Origin: Antedon bifida
Taxonomy: Eukaryota > Echinodermata > Crinoidea > Comatulida > Antedonidae
Direction: 5' to 3'
Length of the DNA stretch: 64,000 bases
Assembly (NCBI GenBank): GCA_963402885.1
Contig: OY727093.1
Location: forward strand, 29,821,409-29,885,408
Position numbers and translations under genes: made by a program. The notes under the pieces were generated by a model. It saw nothing but the letters and a program-made list of their open reading frames with translations. It had not been told where the DNA came from and made no database searches. This document shows positions 1 through 13,500 of this stretch, piece by piece; positions within the stretch are counted from its first letter, which is position 1, and every line of letters starts with the position of its first letter.

Positions 1-651
1 AAGTTGATTGATTCGATCTACTTGCTATGTCAATACAACAATGTGCTTTCTTCACGCTCTCTTCCCATACTACACAAAAAAGTTTAAATGCCTCGTCTGC
101 CACGCGCGCATGCACCGGACACGCGTCATCATCCAGGGTCGTAAGCTGCATGCATGCTCTGCACGCTGCACATGGATACATTTTAAATGAAATAAACGCA
201 TTTTTCAGCGAAGTATAAAGAAAGGATGGCATTTAAATTACACTAATAATATTCAATTTGATTGAAATCATACATTTATTTAAAATAATTTACTTCATGG
301 CGAGTGTTTTCATTAACATTTATCACGGACGCGACGCAGATCCACAATAAAAGTAAAATAAATAGGGAAAATTTAAAAGACCAACATCATCGTCTCGCTT
401 CACTGCACACATACATGCACAGCATGACAGCAGCACCACACGACACGCCGTACAATACTTTTTTATGTGAGGGCGGATCGGGACAACGAGAACATTCTAT
501 TTTGCTATAGGCCTATAGGCCTAAGAAAAGTCACGTTCAACTATTACTAATTTCCTTCTTCATAGTAAAGTGAGTGACTTATAAATAGATAACAGGTTAT
601 ATTAGGCCAGAATTATTAACGAGAACAGTTATTGTTTACGCCACTCGACGT
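1..651. other. Upstream spacer of RFK, no gene seen
   Basis: No exon with recognisable protein similarity is visible on either strand. The short open frames here are low-complexity and lack splice context. The last ~150 bases contain taggcct words and probably hold the RFK promoter and 5' UTR, but I see no clear TATA box or initiator. Confidence 0.5.
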
Positions 652-756
652 ATGCAGATACTGCGGAGAAGTACAACTCCTTTCCGCCGTCAACTACTTG
701 GTTATCTGCACATCAGGCCTAACTTATATAGGCCTAGCTCGAGTAGAGGTACAGAC

Positions 757-2510
757 ATGGAGGAAGTAAACGATTTTTCAAAACACATTCCATATTTTGC
801 TCGTGGAGAAGTTGTGAAAGGTTTTGGAAGGGGAAGCAAACAGCTTGGCATTCCAACAGGTAGGCCTCTAGGTATTTTTAATGTAGCCTAGGCCTAAATA
901 ATAATGATTAATAATGAATTTTTAAAGTTAATTTAATGAATGATTCAGCAAAAAAAAAAGTCTTTTGTTTCATTCATTATTCAAATATTGCACTTCACTG
1001 GTCATGTCAGTAACTCCAGATACTGTATACCATTACCAGTGTATTTGAACAATAATATTGTATATTTCATGTGTGCCAAATAACTAATTCTGTAAATATT
1101 ATTGTTTTTCTTAAGCTAATTTTCCAATAGAAGTAGTAAATGAGTTACCAAACAACTTTGCAACGGGTGTCTACTATGGATGGGCAAGAGTTAATGATGG
1201 TGAAGTACATAAAATGGTCATGAGTATTGGCTGGAATCCATTCTACGATAACGTTAAAAAATCAATGGTAAGTAATGTCCCGGGACCCCTATATTTGATT
1301 ACCAATTATTTATACAATGATCAATAGTAACATTGAACAGCTAAATTGTACAGATTTTTACTTAATTTTGTAATGTTTTTTTTAATTTGCAGGAGACCCA
1401 TATAATTCATGATTTTAAAGAAGATTTTTATGGCTCAACGTTAAGTATAATTATACTAGGATATATAAGAGAAGAAAAAAACTTTTCTTCCTTAGGTATT
1501 GACAAGTTTTATTATGACTTTCTAAAGCTCTGTCTACACTATCAAACTTTATGTGACAAAAAATTGTGATGTGCCCATATATGGACATGATGATGTCATA
1601 TCACTACCATATTTAAGCATATCACGACCATATTTGGCACATCACACTTTTTTTTGTCAAACTAGTTTGATAGTATAGACAAAGCTTAAAGCCCCCTTCC
1701 CTACGTTTTTTAGATCTAATTTAAGATCACAAACTATATTTAATGTAAAAATAATACTATATGGTCCTATTGCGATAACTTTTTTCGTCTTTAAACGGTT
1801 AAAAATGTGAAAAATAAGTCGATTCTAATAATTATAGCGGCCCGCTATAAATCCCAAAATGCATTGCGCGCGGATTGATATTTTTGTTTTTCACCTGTAA
1901 TTCGCCCACTTTTCGATCGATCGTGAGGCCAAAACAAATGGAAGACTCCTAACTTTTCAGCGAAAATACCGGGTTTTCCCCAATTTGTATCAACGGAGTC
2001 TGGCAAAAATAGAAAGACAATTAATGCAACAACTATACAACGTCAGGCTAGGTATATAGCTAGCGTACGATGTTCGTACGTTACCGATGTTTACCAGCTA
2101 GGCCTACAAAACTAAGCCTAGCTAGGCTAGGCCTAAGACCGTCCACGAGAGGTCGATCGCCGCGAGCTACTTAGGTAGTGCATTGTTTCTCACTTTTTAT
2201 CATAATGTACCATAAAACGTACATTTAAGACAAGGAATGACATGGTTTAATGTTTTTAAAGTGATATATATGTATTATTTTCCAAAAAACGTCCAAAATT
2301 GCAGGGAAGGGGTCTTTAAATCCCTGAGTCCTGGATCTATATCATAATACTCAATTTTCAAGATTTTGTTGACTAACTTTGATTTTCTTTTTCTTTACAG
2401 ATGAGTTGATAATGGCTATTAAAGCTGATATAGCAGAAGCCGAAAACCAATTAAATAAACCAGACAAACTAGTACATAAAGAAAATAACTTTTTTAAAGA
2501 TCCAAAATGA
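757..2510 (+). CDS. RFK: Riboflavin kinase, 4 exons
   Basis: Riboflavin kinase phosphorylates riboflavin with ATP to give FMN, the first step from vitamin B2 to flavin cofactors. Exons are 757-859, 1116-1267, 1393-1495 and 2401-2510, all with GT/AG introns, coding for 155 residues, the usual length of the animal enzyme. Visible family signatures are the GRGSKQLGIPTANFP loop (PTAN at residues 33-36), which binds nucleotide and metal, the YYGWARV strand, the SIGWNP segment, and ETHIIHDFKEDFYG, whose ETHI glutamate is thought to be the catalytic base. The start at 757 has a good context (G at -3, G at +4) and matches the animal N-terminus. An in-frame ATG at 652 would add 35 Arg-rich residues (see findings). 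Intron 3 holds a MITE. The gene converges on MRPL9. Identification is secure. Confidence 0.95.
1526..1686. mobile_element. Palindromic MITE family A, copy 1 (RFK intron 3)
   Basis: Full-length copy. Ends AGCTCTGTCTACACTATCAA and its complement, flanked on both sides by TAA. Long internal palindrome with TGTGATGTGCCC arms. Confidence 0.88.
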
Positions 2511-3001
2511 TGCAATGAGGAGAATGCAAGTGCTGTAATCACCTTATTCATTGGACCAAATTCTTTTGGCCAAAAATGCAAATAGAGTATTGGGACAATA
2601 TACTCATGCAGATTGTTATCCTCATTACGACGCCTTTAAAAGTCATGGTACCAACATTTTTTGTGAATATGACAAATTACAAAAGTACTGTATTTTAATC
2701 ATGGATTGTTATTTGGTAACAAGATGAGTTACTTAACTAGTCTGTTATTGTCATTGTTTAGTTGTTTTTTTTAAAAATAACATTTAGTCTTTCATACATG
2801 CTGTAATATTCTATTTGATCAATCTAGCTATTAGATAAAGATTACTTGAAATGCTACACTAGATGTAGATATGATATGATAATGTTTACAAATAAATTTG
2901 TAAAAAGAAATGATCTTTTTTGGTGCAAGTGGTGAACATCAGTTTCCAAATATTTTATTTGAAACCACAGATATTCCAGTAATCTAAGTTGTTACTTATC
3001 T

Positions 3002-3143
3002 AGTCTCTGTCTACACTAGTTTGATAAAAACAAAGTGTGATGTGCCCAAATATGGTATTGATATACTTAAATATGACATCATCGTCCATATGGGCACATC
3101 ACATTTTTTTTAACACATAAAGTTTGATAGTGCAGACAGAGCT
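3002..3143. mobile_element. MITE family A, copy 2 (between RFK and MRPL9)
   Basis: Left end slightly decayed (gtctctgtctacac), right end intact (gtgcagacagagct). Confidence 0.82.
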
Positions 3144-3499
3144 TTAAACATATGGTTGGGTATTTCTAGATTTTTACCCAAGGTGAAAATGATTAACAGA
3201 TGAAATACTATTTTTGTTGAGTAATATGCCTGTAGCATGTGAAAATGTTGTTGCCAGGTACTTTGCAAAAAAGGCCCAATTATGGAAAATGTAATAATGG
3301 GATGTTTATTATTGTTGGTTGCTTGGTCAAATATGGGTTTTGTTGGTTTTTAGAATAATATTGTAAGGACAGTGTATTATGGAAAGTTTATATATTTTCC
3401 ATAAATGCTGGTAAATAATAATACAGTTGTTCTTATGACATGCTGGAGTGTATGGAAATAGATTTTATAAATATTTAATATAGATAAAAACAATTTGAA

Positions 3500-3505
3500 A
3501 ATAAA
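3500..3505 (+). promoter_or_regulatory. Candidate poly(A) signal for RFK
   Basis: AATAAA hexamer about 1 kb after the RFK stop, facing the MRPL9 3' end. Another AATAAA near 2890 is an equally possible proximal signal. Transcript ends are not proven. Confidence 0.35.
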
Positions 3506-3525
3506 GTGTGTACAGAACACGTATA

Positions 3526-3531
3526 TTTATT
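3526..3531 (-). promoter_or_regulatory. Candidate poly(A) signal for MRPL9
   Basis: TTTATT on the plus strand reads AATAAA on the minus strand, about 175 bases past the MRPL9 stop. It lies within 30 bases of the plus-strand candidate for RFK, so the two convergent transcripts may end almost at the same place. Confidence 0.4.
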
Positions 3532-3704
3532 TGATATTTTTATTTACAAATATTTGTTTATCTTTCTCGCAGACAAATCTTGTCAAAATTACTTGATTCT
3601 CATACCTAAAACCTAGTTGCCAATGTTGTTTAGCCTTTGCTTTGTATTCTCTAAACATGTCTAGCCTGGTGTTCATTCCTGGTGTTCATTCCTCATATAC
3701 AATC

Positions 3705-6452
3705 TTAAAACTCTTCCTCTTTTTGTGACCGTATTTGATACCTCTTTTGTCTAGCATCCTCCTGTTCTGCTAACATTCTTTCCATCTTAGCTTCTTTTGA
3801 TTGGTTTATTGCTTCAACTATTTCCATGACAACTGGTACTGTTTGAATACCATTTATCTACATTCATTGTATGGAGAAAACGCAATAAATTTTAACAAAA
3901 AAACAATAAATGCATAATCACATTGTGTATGTGTATGTGTATGTATGTATCACATTTGAACAGAAATAACAATTGTTATTACAGTAATATCATTTTCTAA
4001 TTAAACAAGCATTTTTAGCAATTATTTGTACAGTACTTTGAATACTGTATTATATAAAGCCATTTTTTATGCAATTTAATATTTTATATACTTGATAATT
4101 CTTATCAATAGAAAACAATGTCAAATGTAAGGTTATAACAATTTTCTTACCGTTACTTTGACCTCAAACTTTCCAAATTCATTTTCAATTTCTTTTTCTG
4201 GCATCGTAAGAGCGTAGTCTGGAACCATGACGGAAAGCTAAAAAAGATTTTTTTTTTTCATTTTTGTTTCGTTTCGTTTATTTTCTACTTTTCAAATGAA
4301 TTTAAACAGTTTTAACATAAGTATACAGTGTAGGCCTATATGGGTGGATGGAGGTCACAGTAAGTTCATTGAACTTTAAGTCGTGACCCTCGTTTCAGTA
4401 TAATAAATGTGATCGTCCACAACACCTCATAACATTTATAGGCACCAGAATTGTTCCTTTACAACAATTAATTTGGAACATGGCGTATTCCACGATACTA
4501 ACTGGACATTAATTCCTAGTATAGGATAAACCAATAAACGAAATAAACTTCTTAAGCTCTGTCTACACTATCACTAGTTGGACAACAAAAGTGTGTTATG
4601 CTTAAATATTTGCCATCATGTCTATATATGGCACATCACATTTTTTTGGTCACAAAGATTGATAGTGCAGACAGCGCTTTACCTTCTTTTTGAAGGCATG
4701 GAGCACATGTTCCCTTTTCAACGTCCAATCTTGATCTCGTCTCATTTCCACAGTCAATGTTTGCAGTTGTAAATATTTAATTGTCTAGAAAAAAATACTC
4801 TCACTAACCAATAATACAAAATTTAATTTTTAATAATTTTTATTATATTATACCAATTATTTATCTATTAAAACTTCAGTATTTTACCTATGTTATGTTT
4901 ATATATTTTTTGCTTTTTTTAAAAATCTGTCTGTTTAAATATCATCTTTGTTTATAGGCATGTCTTCCACAAGCATTCTGCTTTTTTTTTAACATGCCTT
5001 CTTCAACGGTTATCGTTTATTTTTTTACCTACATCTTGTTTAATCTTTTCTGAAATAAATAAATGTCACTTTGAATGAATGAATAATAGGATAGGATATG
5101 AATTTAACCTATGAATCTGGTACTCTAAAAAAAAGGACACCCTTAAGTTTGTCATTTCTTTTCCAGCAATTCTACTATTCTGAATGTAGTTTTATGTGAC
5201 CTTTTCATGAAAAGTTTCAGAGAGAGTTTTTCCGGTTTTGTTTATGGAGTCTAGTATTGGGAGAGTCAAAAGTATTACGGCACTCAAACTCTGCTTACCT
5301 TTCGTGCGGACGCTGTGAGCTTAGGATCTATCCCAGACGCTATCTGGGTGTCTGCCATGTGTTTTATGTTTTCAGGGGAGGCGTAGGTTGCCAACTGAAA
5401 TGGAAGCAATTTATTCCTTCCAACCTGTTTAGTTACATTCACTATTTCACCTTTTACACCAATTTCTGCAAAACAAATGATTGTTGTTCAATTAATGTTG
5501 TTATTTTTTTGTATTTTTACCAGGGCGGTATCCACCAGTACAGTTGGTAAGGTTTCAACCGGACCACTTTTTCACAGAGGCCTTTGACAACCAAGTGGCT
5601 TGAACAGAAATTGTTCTTTTTTCTTATGAAAACCGGACCACTTTATTTCTTGTGGCTACATCAAGGAAAAAGAAAAAAAGTATTTCATATATGCAATGTA
5701 TATTTAAATATAACTACACATGGTTTTACAGAATTTATTTGTTTTAAAAATGTATAGAAATTTATTCAGACTGTGTTCACTCACAAGCCAGAATTTGCTG
5801 GTTTGCAGAGATGACAAACAGTCGTGACCAGCCGAGTGTAAAAAAAAAAATAACATAATGTTTTCTGGGGAATTCAGGACATGTTAATTAAAAAATCGTA
5901 CTTCCTGAATTAAGGTTTGCACGAGAAATAAAAATTACTGCAAAATGTTCTTAAAAGATTGGCCTACATAGCTGTATGATTGAAAAAAAATGTGAAAAAT
6001 TTGTTTCACCCAAAAAAAACATCACTGTGAATAAGCATAGGCACTGCGGAAAACGGTGACAAACATAATAATAATATAATGAAAATGACTTACTTGGAAC
6101 ATCCTGTAAAAGTATTAACTGTAGATCTCCTTGAGGTTTTAAGTTCTCATTTTCTGTAACGTAATACACCTTATGGCGTCTTTTCATTTTTCGTGGGAAT
6201 TTTTTTCCTAATTGAGGCAAATTTGCAGGGGTCACTCGTGTGACTACAACTGTATTCTGAAAACAAAAAGTTTTTATTTTAAAAAATAATAATACGGAGC
6301 AGAAACAAGATTTCAATATTTCCAGATATTAAACTGTAAATTATAACTTTCTTTTTTTAAAATCTTACCCTAACTTGTTCCTTTATTACGGCAGATCTCC
6401 AAAAGGATTGTAACAGTTGACATCCAACTCTGGTTCCAAAGTTCCAGCTCAT
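3705..6452 (-). CDS. MRPL9: Mitochondrial large-subunit ribosomal protein bL9m, 6 exons
   Basis: Component of the mitochondrial 39S ribosomal subunit. Exons in transcription order are 6369-6452, 6094-6256, 5299-5465, 4683-4784, 4151-4237 and 3705-3857, giving 251 residues; animal bL9m proteins are near 265. The first exon encodes a basic, Trp/Phe-containing leader fitting a mitochondrial presequence. The bL9 N-terminal domain follows: [19 protein letters not shown], then [20 protein letters not shown], the hallmark RNA-binding loop and helix of L9. The C-terminus ends in a charged helix ([19 protein letters not shown]). The donor of exon 4 lies against a MITE. The gene is divergent from TTC21B, with 1.1 kb between start codons. 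Identification is secure; exon edges rest on splice consensus and frame. Confidence 0.93.
4555..4678. mobile_element. MITE family A, copy 3, at the MRPL9 exon 4 donor
   Basis: Flanked by TTA on both sides (4552-4554 and 4679-4681). The right TTA forms positions +2 to +4 of the minus-strand 5' splice site of the exon ending at 4683. See findings. Confidence 0.88.
5521..5663. repeat. Interspersed repeat H, copy 1 (MRPL9 intron 2)
   Basis: Shares gaccactttttcac, ggcctttgacaacc and aaccggaccactttat with 46201-46339. Two inner gaccacttt words make it partly self-repetitive. Confidence 0.72.
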
Positions 6453-7577
6453 TTTGAATAAATTCTCTGAAAAAATAATAGATTGTTTAAAATAACAACA
6501 AATTTTTTCAACTTAATAATAATACCCATCCACACAATGAGAAGGGTCAAACAGAACTTACAAGATCAACAAACAAAAATATATGTCATTCAGTAGAACC
6601 TGAAATCTCATAGGCCTAGTAGTATCCTAAAAATCCTAAAACTAACTGTATTCTCAATACCATATAGTCTCCCCCTAATTCCTGTCTGCCCTGTCTTCAA
6701 AAGGTTCATTTTGGCCAGGCTTGGTTAGGCCTAGCTAACTTACTGGCTAAATTTATGGTTTATTGTAATTATAGTAGGTTTTTAAAACTGAAAATTTATA
6801 AATACACTTTTAACTATATCTAATACAATACCACACAGATAAATTAACATTAAAAATACAAATCTGAAATGCATTATTCTTACATAAATATTTAGGCCTG
6901 CTAAAAAAACATGTGTGTGAACAACTTTTTGAAGACAGATTTAACCATAACAGCGCCACCAACGGACATCGTCTTACCAACCATCAACAACCCAAATTCC
7001 AGAACTTCTAAATCTGATGAGTATTTTATTAGTTAATTTACCATATTTTATGGGGCTCTAATACTATATTTAATATACAGTGAGTATAACATTGAAAATA
7101 AATAATATGTACATGTTTGTTTTGAACATTGTATTATAATTCATTCTAAAATATAATGTTAGAAAGCTAGGCCTGGGTTAGGATGATAACAAACCACTCG
7201 TGATTGGTGAGGAGAGGGGGTATTCAGGATAGGCACCCTCGATGCGTTATTCGTGTGAGCCTGTGCCTTTACTCATTTGATTGGGAGCTAGGCCTAAACC
7301 TACAAGATCATATATTTTTAATAAAAGATCACATTTTTTGGTGATTATTATTATTGACGATGGAATAAGAATACAAATATGATGGTGGTTTAAATTTTTT
7401 ATTTTTAATAGGGCCCGGGGCCTAGATTTTAAAATATATTTTGTTTAATTGTGACGGTCTTGAAATATAGAATATCATTTTCTTTATTTATTATTATTTA
7501 TTTTATTATTAACTTAATGTTGTTAATTTAATAGATTTCTAGTCAACAAGTGCATAAGCTGTTTATAGAGGTGCAGC
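6453..7577. other. Divergent promoter region between MRPL9 and TTC21B
   Basis: This 1.1-kb gap separates the start codons of two oppositely transcribed genes, so it must hold both promoters and 5' UTRs. It is AT-rich with several taggcct words. I see no TATA box at a convincing place and no RFX X-box I would trust for the ciliary gene. Confidence 0.5.
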
Positions 7578-10500
7578 ATGGCTGATTCAGATTCTACAAC
7601 TTTGGTAAATTAAATATGGTTTTTCCGTTGCTTTTTAAAATTTGTATAATAATTTTATGATTAAAATTTGAGTTTATTAAATATTAATATACAGTTTATT
7701 AATTTAAATTTATTATTCGATAGGCTTCCCTAAAAATTACTTTAAAATATAATAATATAGGCCTATTAAGTAATATAATCATTCATATGCATATTTATTT
7801 ATTACCATAATAAGCTTTTTTTTTAAATTACCTGGATTCTATTAAGATAATTATTTGATAGGCTTCTGTAAAAATTACTTTAAAAAGAAGCTATTAGTAT
7901 TATTGTTATCTTTATTTCCAAAATATACCAAAATACTGACCCAGTTTACAACTTGTGGCCAAAATGCATGTAAAAAACATGTCAAAAAAGGAGAAACAGT
8001 AAAATATGCATAAAATTGTATAAAAATCCAGACAGCATTAAAAATTTAAAAAAGTTAAAACATCAGGATACAGGCATAAAAAACATCAAAGGTCAAAGAA
8101 GGCAAGAGCAGTAATGAAAATATGCTAATAATAATGAAAAATTACAGTAGGTAAATTATACTTATAGGCTGCCCTCAATTATTACTGTCAAGAGAAGCTA
8201 TATAATCATATGCAAATTGTAGCAACTGAGGCAATCAAGAAGTATGGCAACGATCCCTTGCTTGTCTTCTACCGTGCTTTTAGCTTAGTCCTAGAAGGTA
8301 AGTTGTCATTAAAATCTACAAAAGAAAAAAAAAACTGAGTGAAGTACTTGGCAAAATATATCAGGGAAAATTATATATAAATTTTCACAAAAATCATGTT
8401 CTGTAAGTATACGAAATGTATATACACCAACATTTTCAGAATGTAGGCGTTATCGTGCTAACAAACAAAGCAAGTACTATACTTGGCAAAATTCTATCTT
8501 ACCAAGTAAAAAATAAAAGGCAACAGCATACTTTATTTATAGCATTTGTAAAACATTTAGAAAGAAAATTCAAAAAGTACGCTTTGTTTCTAATACTGAA
8601 ATTACTAATTAACAGAAAGTATTTTGAATGTATATTTAATCATATACTAGGTCGTCTTTCTGAAGGCATGCGAGATCTAGAAACGCTGAAAGATAAATTA
8701 GACGTGAACATATGTTCTACAATGGCTCTAATGTACGCCCACAAACGCATGAAAACAGTCGGTAAGTGTCACGCATATCCTGCTCTGCAGATCTCAGTGT
8801 TTTCCTAGTGGTATAGGCTACTCATTAAGATGTAAATAATTTGTTGTATATCTGTTTAACTTTGGCCAAAATAGCTTCACAACAAATATGATTGTACCAA
8901 AGTATTTATAAGGATAATGATTTGATTTATTTTCAGATCGTGAGGCTGTACAAGAACTAGATGCCAAATTAAAAGAAGAAAGGCGCTCAGCAGGAGAAAA
9001 GGTTTGCTTTAGCAATAAATTAATTAAATGTAATAATTATACGTCTAGGAAACAGAAACAGTAATCATTGATTGATTGATTAGTTTGATCGATCTTTTGC
9101 TTATCATTGAATGTTAAGTATTTTGTTGTAATATTAAACTAAAATCAAGTATGAAAATAATAAAACCTTTTTGTTTGTTTTAGGGCTTGCTGTTTGGCGC
9201 CACTTTCCTGTGGCATAGTGGTCGTCACGACAAAGCAAGGGAGTATGTCGACAGAATGCTTAAAGCATCACCATCAGCAAAAGAGGTGATATGTCAATAT
9301 TGATATATTAATAACTGCAGTATTAATATTTGTTTTTATGTATTTATGAAATAAATAATTTGTGAATGTGAACTATGTTAATATAATAATGTCACTGTTC
9401 TTCAGGGTCAAATTTTGAAAGGTTGGATTGACCTTACAAGTGGAAGAGAACCTGCAGTAAAAAAGTCGGGAAAATATTTCGAAGAAGTTTTAAAGTAAGT
9501 TGTGAATATAAACTAATTTAAAGTCAAACTAAATTGAAAGATAAGATGGATACAATGCAGACTATATTAAGCCCTGTGTACACTATCAAACTAGTTTGTA
9601 ATGTATGATGTGCCCAAATATGGAAGTGATATGACATCATCATGTCCATGGGCACATCACATTTTTTTTTGTCACATAATGTTTGATAGTGTAGACAGAG
9701 CTTTACACCTTATTGAAAGTTTCACATTTTCTTTTTATCAGGAACTCAAAAGAGCTTGAAGCATTGCTTGGAAAGACACGTTTTCTTGTGATGCGTCATA
9801 ACTTCAGTGGCGCCCTCGAGGTGATAAATCAAGCAGTTGTTGCATTTCCTGGTTGTATTCCAGCTCTTATTGAGAAGATGCGTGTGCAGCTGGCACAGGG
9901 TGACTGGGAACAAGCGCTTGATACTGCAAACAGGTATACTTTTAAAATACTTTAATCACAGTCACAGCAGCACCTATTATGATCAGAACATGAAAGCTCT
10001 GTCTACACTATCAAACGTTATGTGACAAAAAAATGTGATGTGCCCATATATGAACATGATGATATCACTACCATATTTGGGTATATCACACCTTTTTTGT
10101 CAAACTAGTTTGATAGTGTAGACAAGACCATTCTCTTGAATACTGTCAACTCTCCTAAAACTGAATGCCCTTATACCAATATAGCTTGAAATGTCTAGTT
10201 TTCAGAATTGATTTAATACAGTAGTAGAATTAATTAAATTGTAGTAAAAAATGTCTTTTTTTATATAATACTGAATTTATATTTTGTATCAGAGCATTGA
10301 ACCAATCCACTCACTGTTTGGAAGCGGTACGCGTCAAGATCCTCTACCTCCTAAGTAGAGAGGGTAACTGTGAAGAGGTATGGGTTATTTTATCACACAA
10401 ACATTCATAAAGAACAATCTGTGTAGTGATAATGATGGATACTCTAAATTTAACCACATTTTGAGAGTTAAGCTCTGCCTACACTATCAAACTAGTTTGA

Positions 10501-13500
10501 CAAAAAATGATGTGCCTAAATATGGTAGTGATATGCTTAAATATTGTAGCGATATGACATCATCATGTCCATATATGGGCACATCACATTTTTTTGTCAC
10601 ATAAAGTTTGATAGTGTAGACAGAGTTTTAGAAACTATTATAAAAGTTGTTTAATCATTAGTATAAAATATTGACCCTAGTGACCCTTGAACTTTGAAAT
10701 TTGACCTCTGCTATGATTAAAGATTCATACCAAATTAACATGTTTTATAAAGTGTTTTAAACTTTGTTTATTTATAGGCTGCTGACAAACTAGGAGAATT
10801 GATTGAGAAGCTTGACAGATTCGAACCCAAGAACCCACATGCTTATTACAATATGTCATTAGCATTTTGCAGGATGGTAAGGCTTAACTTTATTCATTCA
10901 TTATAAATACATTTTTATCACCTTTCTAAATGTCTACCAGTATAAGAGTTTTATACATTAAACTACCCTATTTATTTTATTATTAGTAGTTACCCTGGGT
11001 TGAATTGGGTGGGGTAACCAGCCTACATTTTGTACACAAGACCTCCTACCCATCTAACATACACACTGTTCATACCATCCCAGTATTATTTTATATTAAA
11101 TTTACTTTCCAAAATTATGTGATGTGCCCAAAAATGGTAGTGATATCATCATGTCCATATTATGGTCACATCGCATTTTTTTTTGTAGTTAATAGTATGA
11201 TAGTGCAGACATTAGGCTTATTTTACTTGACATTTTATTTTCTTTAAATTTTATTTGTGTCATTAATAAAAAAAATTCCTTTCATCTAGTGCGGACGACA
11301 TCCCATTGTATTGCAACAGACCAACACATTACTAGAGCGAACTTTGAACTTAGAACCAAATAACGCTGAGTTTGCTACTGAGGCTGCTTATGAACTTCTG
11401 CTTCAGAATAAAACACGAGAAGCGATGAAAGGATATCGTCATGCGATGAAACTCGATGAAACAAGTGTTACTGCCCTTACTGGTAAGTATGGTTTAGCTT
11501 GGTGGTTAAGATGCTTGGCTACCGATCCAGGCTCCTGGATTCAATTCCTGTCAAGATTGTTTCTCATGACAAAAAAAAAACTCTACGCTCAAAGACTTGT
11601 TGTAGATGTAGAACATACTATGTATAAGTTTTTCCACTAGCAAAAAACATACTGTAATTTACTAGTGACAACCAACATATTATTCCTCATGTTTTGGTTC
11701 TCTTTATTTCTCAACAGGAATCATAAGATGTCAACTTATAGAGGATAACTTGGAAGATGCAGAACAGCAGTTGGAGTTCCTTGGAGAGATCCAAGACTCC
11801 ATTGGAAAATCTGCAGTAAGTCTATTAAACTTCATACTTCTCTCTTATAAAATCAAAACTACATATAACTGAAAAGCATTACTTTTCATCTATGCTCTGT
11901 CTACACTATCAAACTTTATGTGATGTGCCCATGTATGGATACGATGACATCATATCACTACCATATTTGGGCATATCTCACTAGTTTAATGATGTAAACA
12001 GAGCTTAAAACTAGAGCTATTCTATTCACAGGAAATTATCTACCTGAGATCAGTGTTAGCCAGCAAGAAAAACAAACCAGCAGAGGATGTGGTGGGTCTA
12101 TTGAACGAAGCTGTAGAAGTGCACTTTGCTAAGTTTACAGGCACCCCTCTAGGCCCGGAGTACTTTGCTACACTCAACCCAGACTTTGTTCTTGAAATGA
12201 CTAAGGAATACATCAAATTTGCACCTACAGAGGTAAATTTCTACGATTCTTAAAACTGTAGATTTGGTCTAATGGTTAAGATGCTCACCCTGTAAATGGA
12301 TGTATTTGTTCAAATCTGCATTAAGATTCTATACTTTGCATATATATAAATAGGCACAATTTGACTTAAATTTAAGTAGATTTTTGTCTATCCTACATCT
12401 ATTATGTATTAATAACTTATTTGTGTTTCTTTTTCTCCTACAGCCTCAGGCACCAGGCCAAGCCGTTTCTCCTCTTCTGAAGCGATGTGCTAGGATCCTT
12501 GAGCCCCTTACCAGAGGTGTACCAGGCCTGTTAGAAGCTCTGTACTTGATGGGTAAGGTTAGGTATCTGTCAGGTCAGGTTGACCAGGCCCAGAGCAGTC
12601 TTCAACACTGCTTGGATCAGAACCCTCAGTATGTTGAGGCTCACTTGTTAATGGCTCAGGTAAATATAATCCTACTATAATGCTTAATTCTTGAAACCTT
12701 TGTGCTCAAAAGGCTTCCATAGCGTCTTCTATTTAGTTACAAAGTATGATCAATACATAGCTTGTTGTACACAGGTATTTTTTGTTTTAGTATCAATTTC
12801 CAGTATTTATTACATCGTTTTAGTTAATTTAAATAAGTAATAATTTATTTCAATGTTCTACATTCTATTTACTTAGCTTCATTTGCAACTTGGAAACTTC
12901 CAACAGTCATCACAGTCACTAGAAATGGCACTAAGTTACAAGTTTGAGGTAAGTTTGATACTTAAAATAATAAGTATCTTATACTGGTAGTATATATTTA
13001 TTTTTTTAAAATTTCATACTCATCCAACAGCAAGCACAAACTCGCCAGTTACAGGATGGATAAACTATTTTATAGTTCATCGTGCTTATAAACTAAGTCT
13101 CATTTGAGGCTTAGGGAGTGGAGTTGAAAGAGTTGGAGTTACAACCCTGGCACTAGGTCAGGATTGGACCCTGGACCTTGGGATTGGAAGGCAAGCATGT
13201 TAACCACCAAGCTATAGCTCCACTACATGTATATATATAGTCTATTTTGTCAGGAAAGTATGAATAACCAATTCATTTTTTCTAAAATTGACTATAGGTC
13301 CGTGAGATGCCAATCTACCATCTGATCAAGGCAAAAACGTTGAAGAAGAAGGGTGAATACCAAGAGTGTGTGAAAACACTACAAGCTGCTATGAGTCTAC
13401 CTGGTATTCGCAAACGAGGAGGTTCAGCTTCAAAACGTGCCAGACAAGTTAAACATCCAGTCAGTCAAAACGACAGAATATCTGTGTTCTTGGAACTTGC

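Noticed and set aside
8416..8808. 130-codon open frame
   Set aside because: Mostly TTC21B intron 2 read through into exon 3; only the part from 8651 is coding.
10380..10604. Recurrent frames ending in a [13 protein letters not shown] peptide at several places
   Set aside because: They are translations of MITE family A arms, not a protein family.
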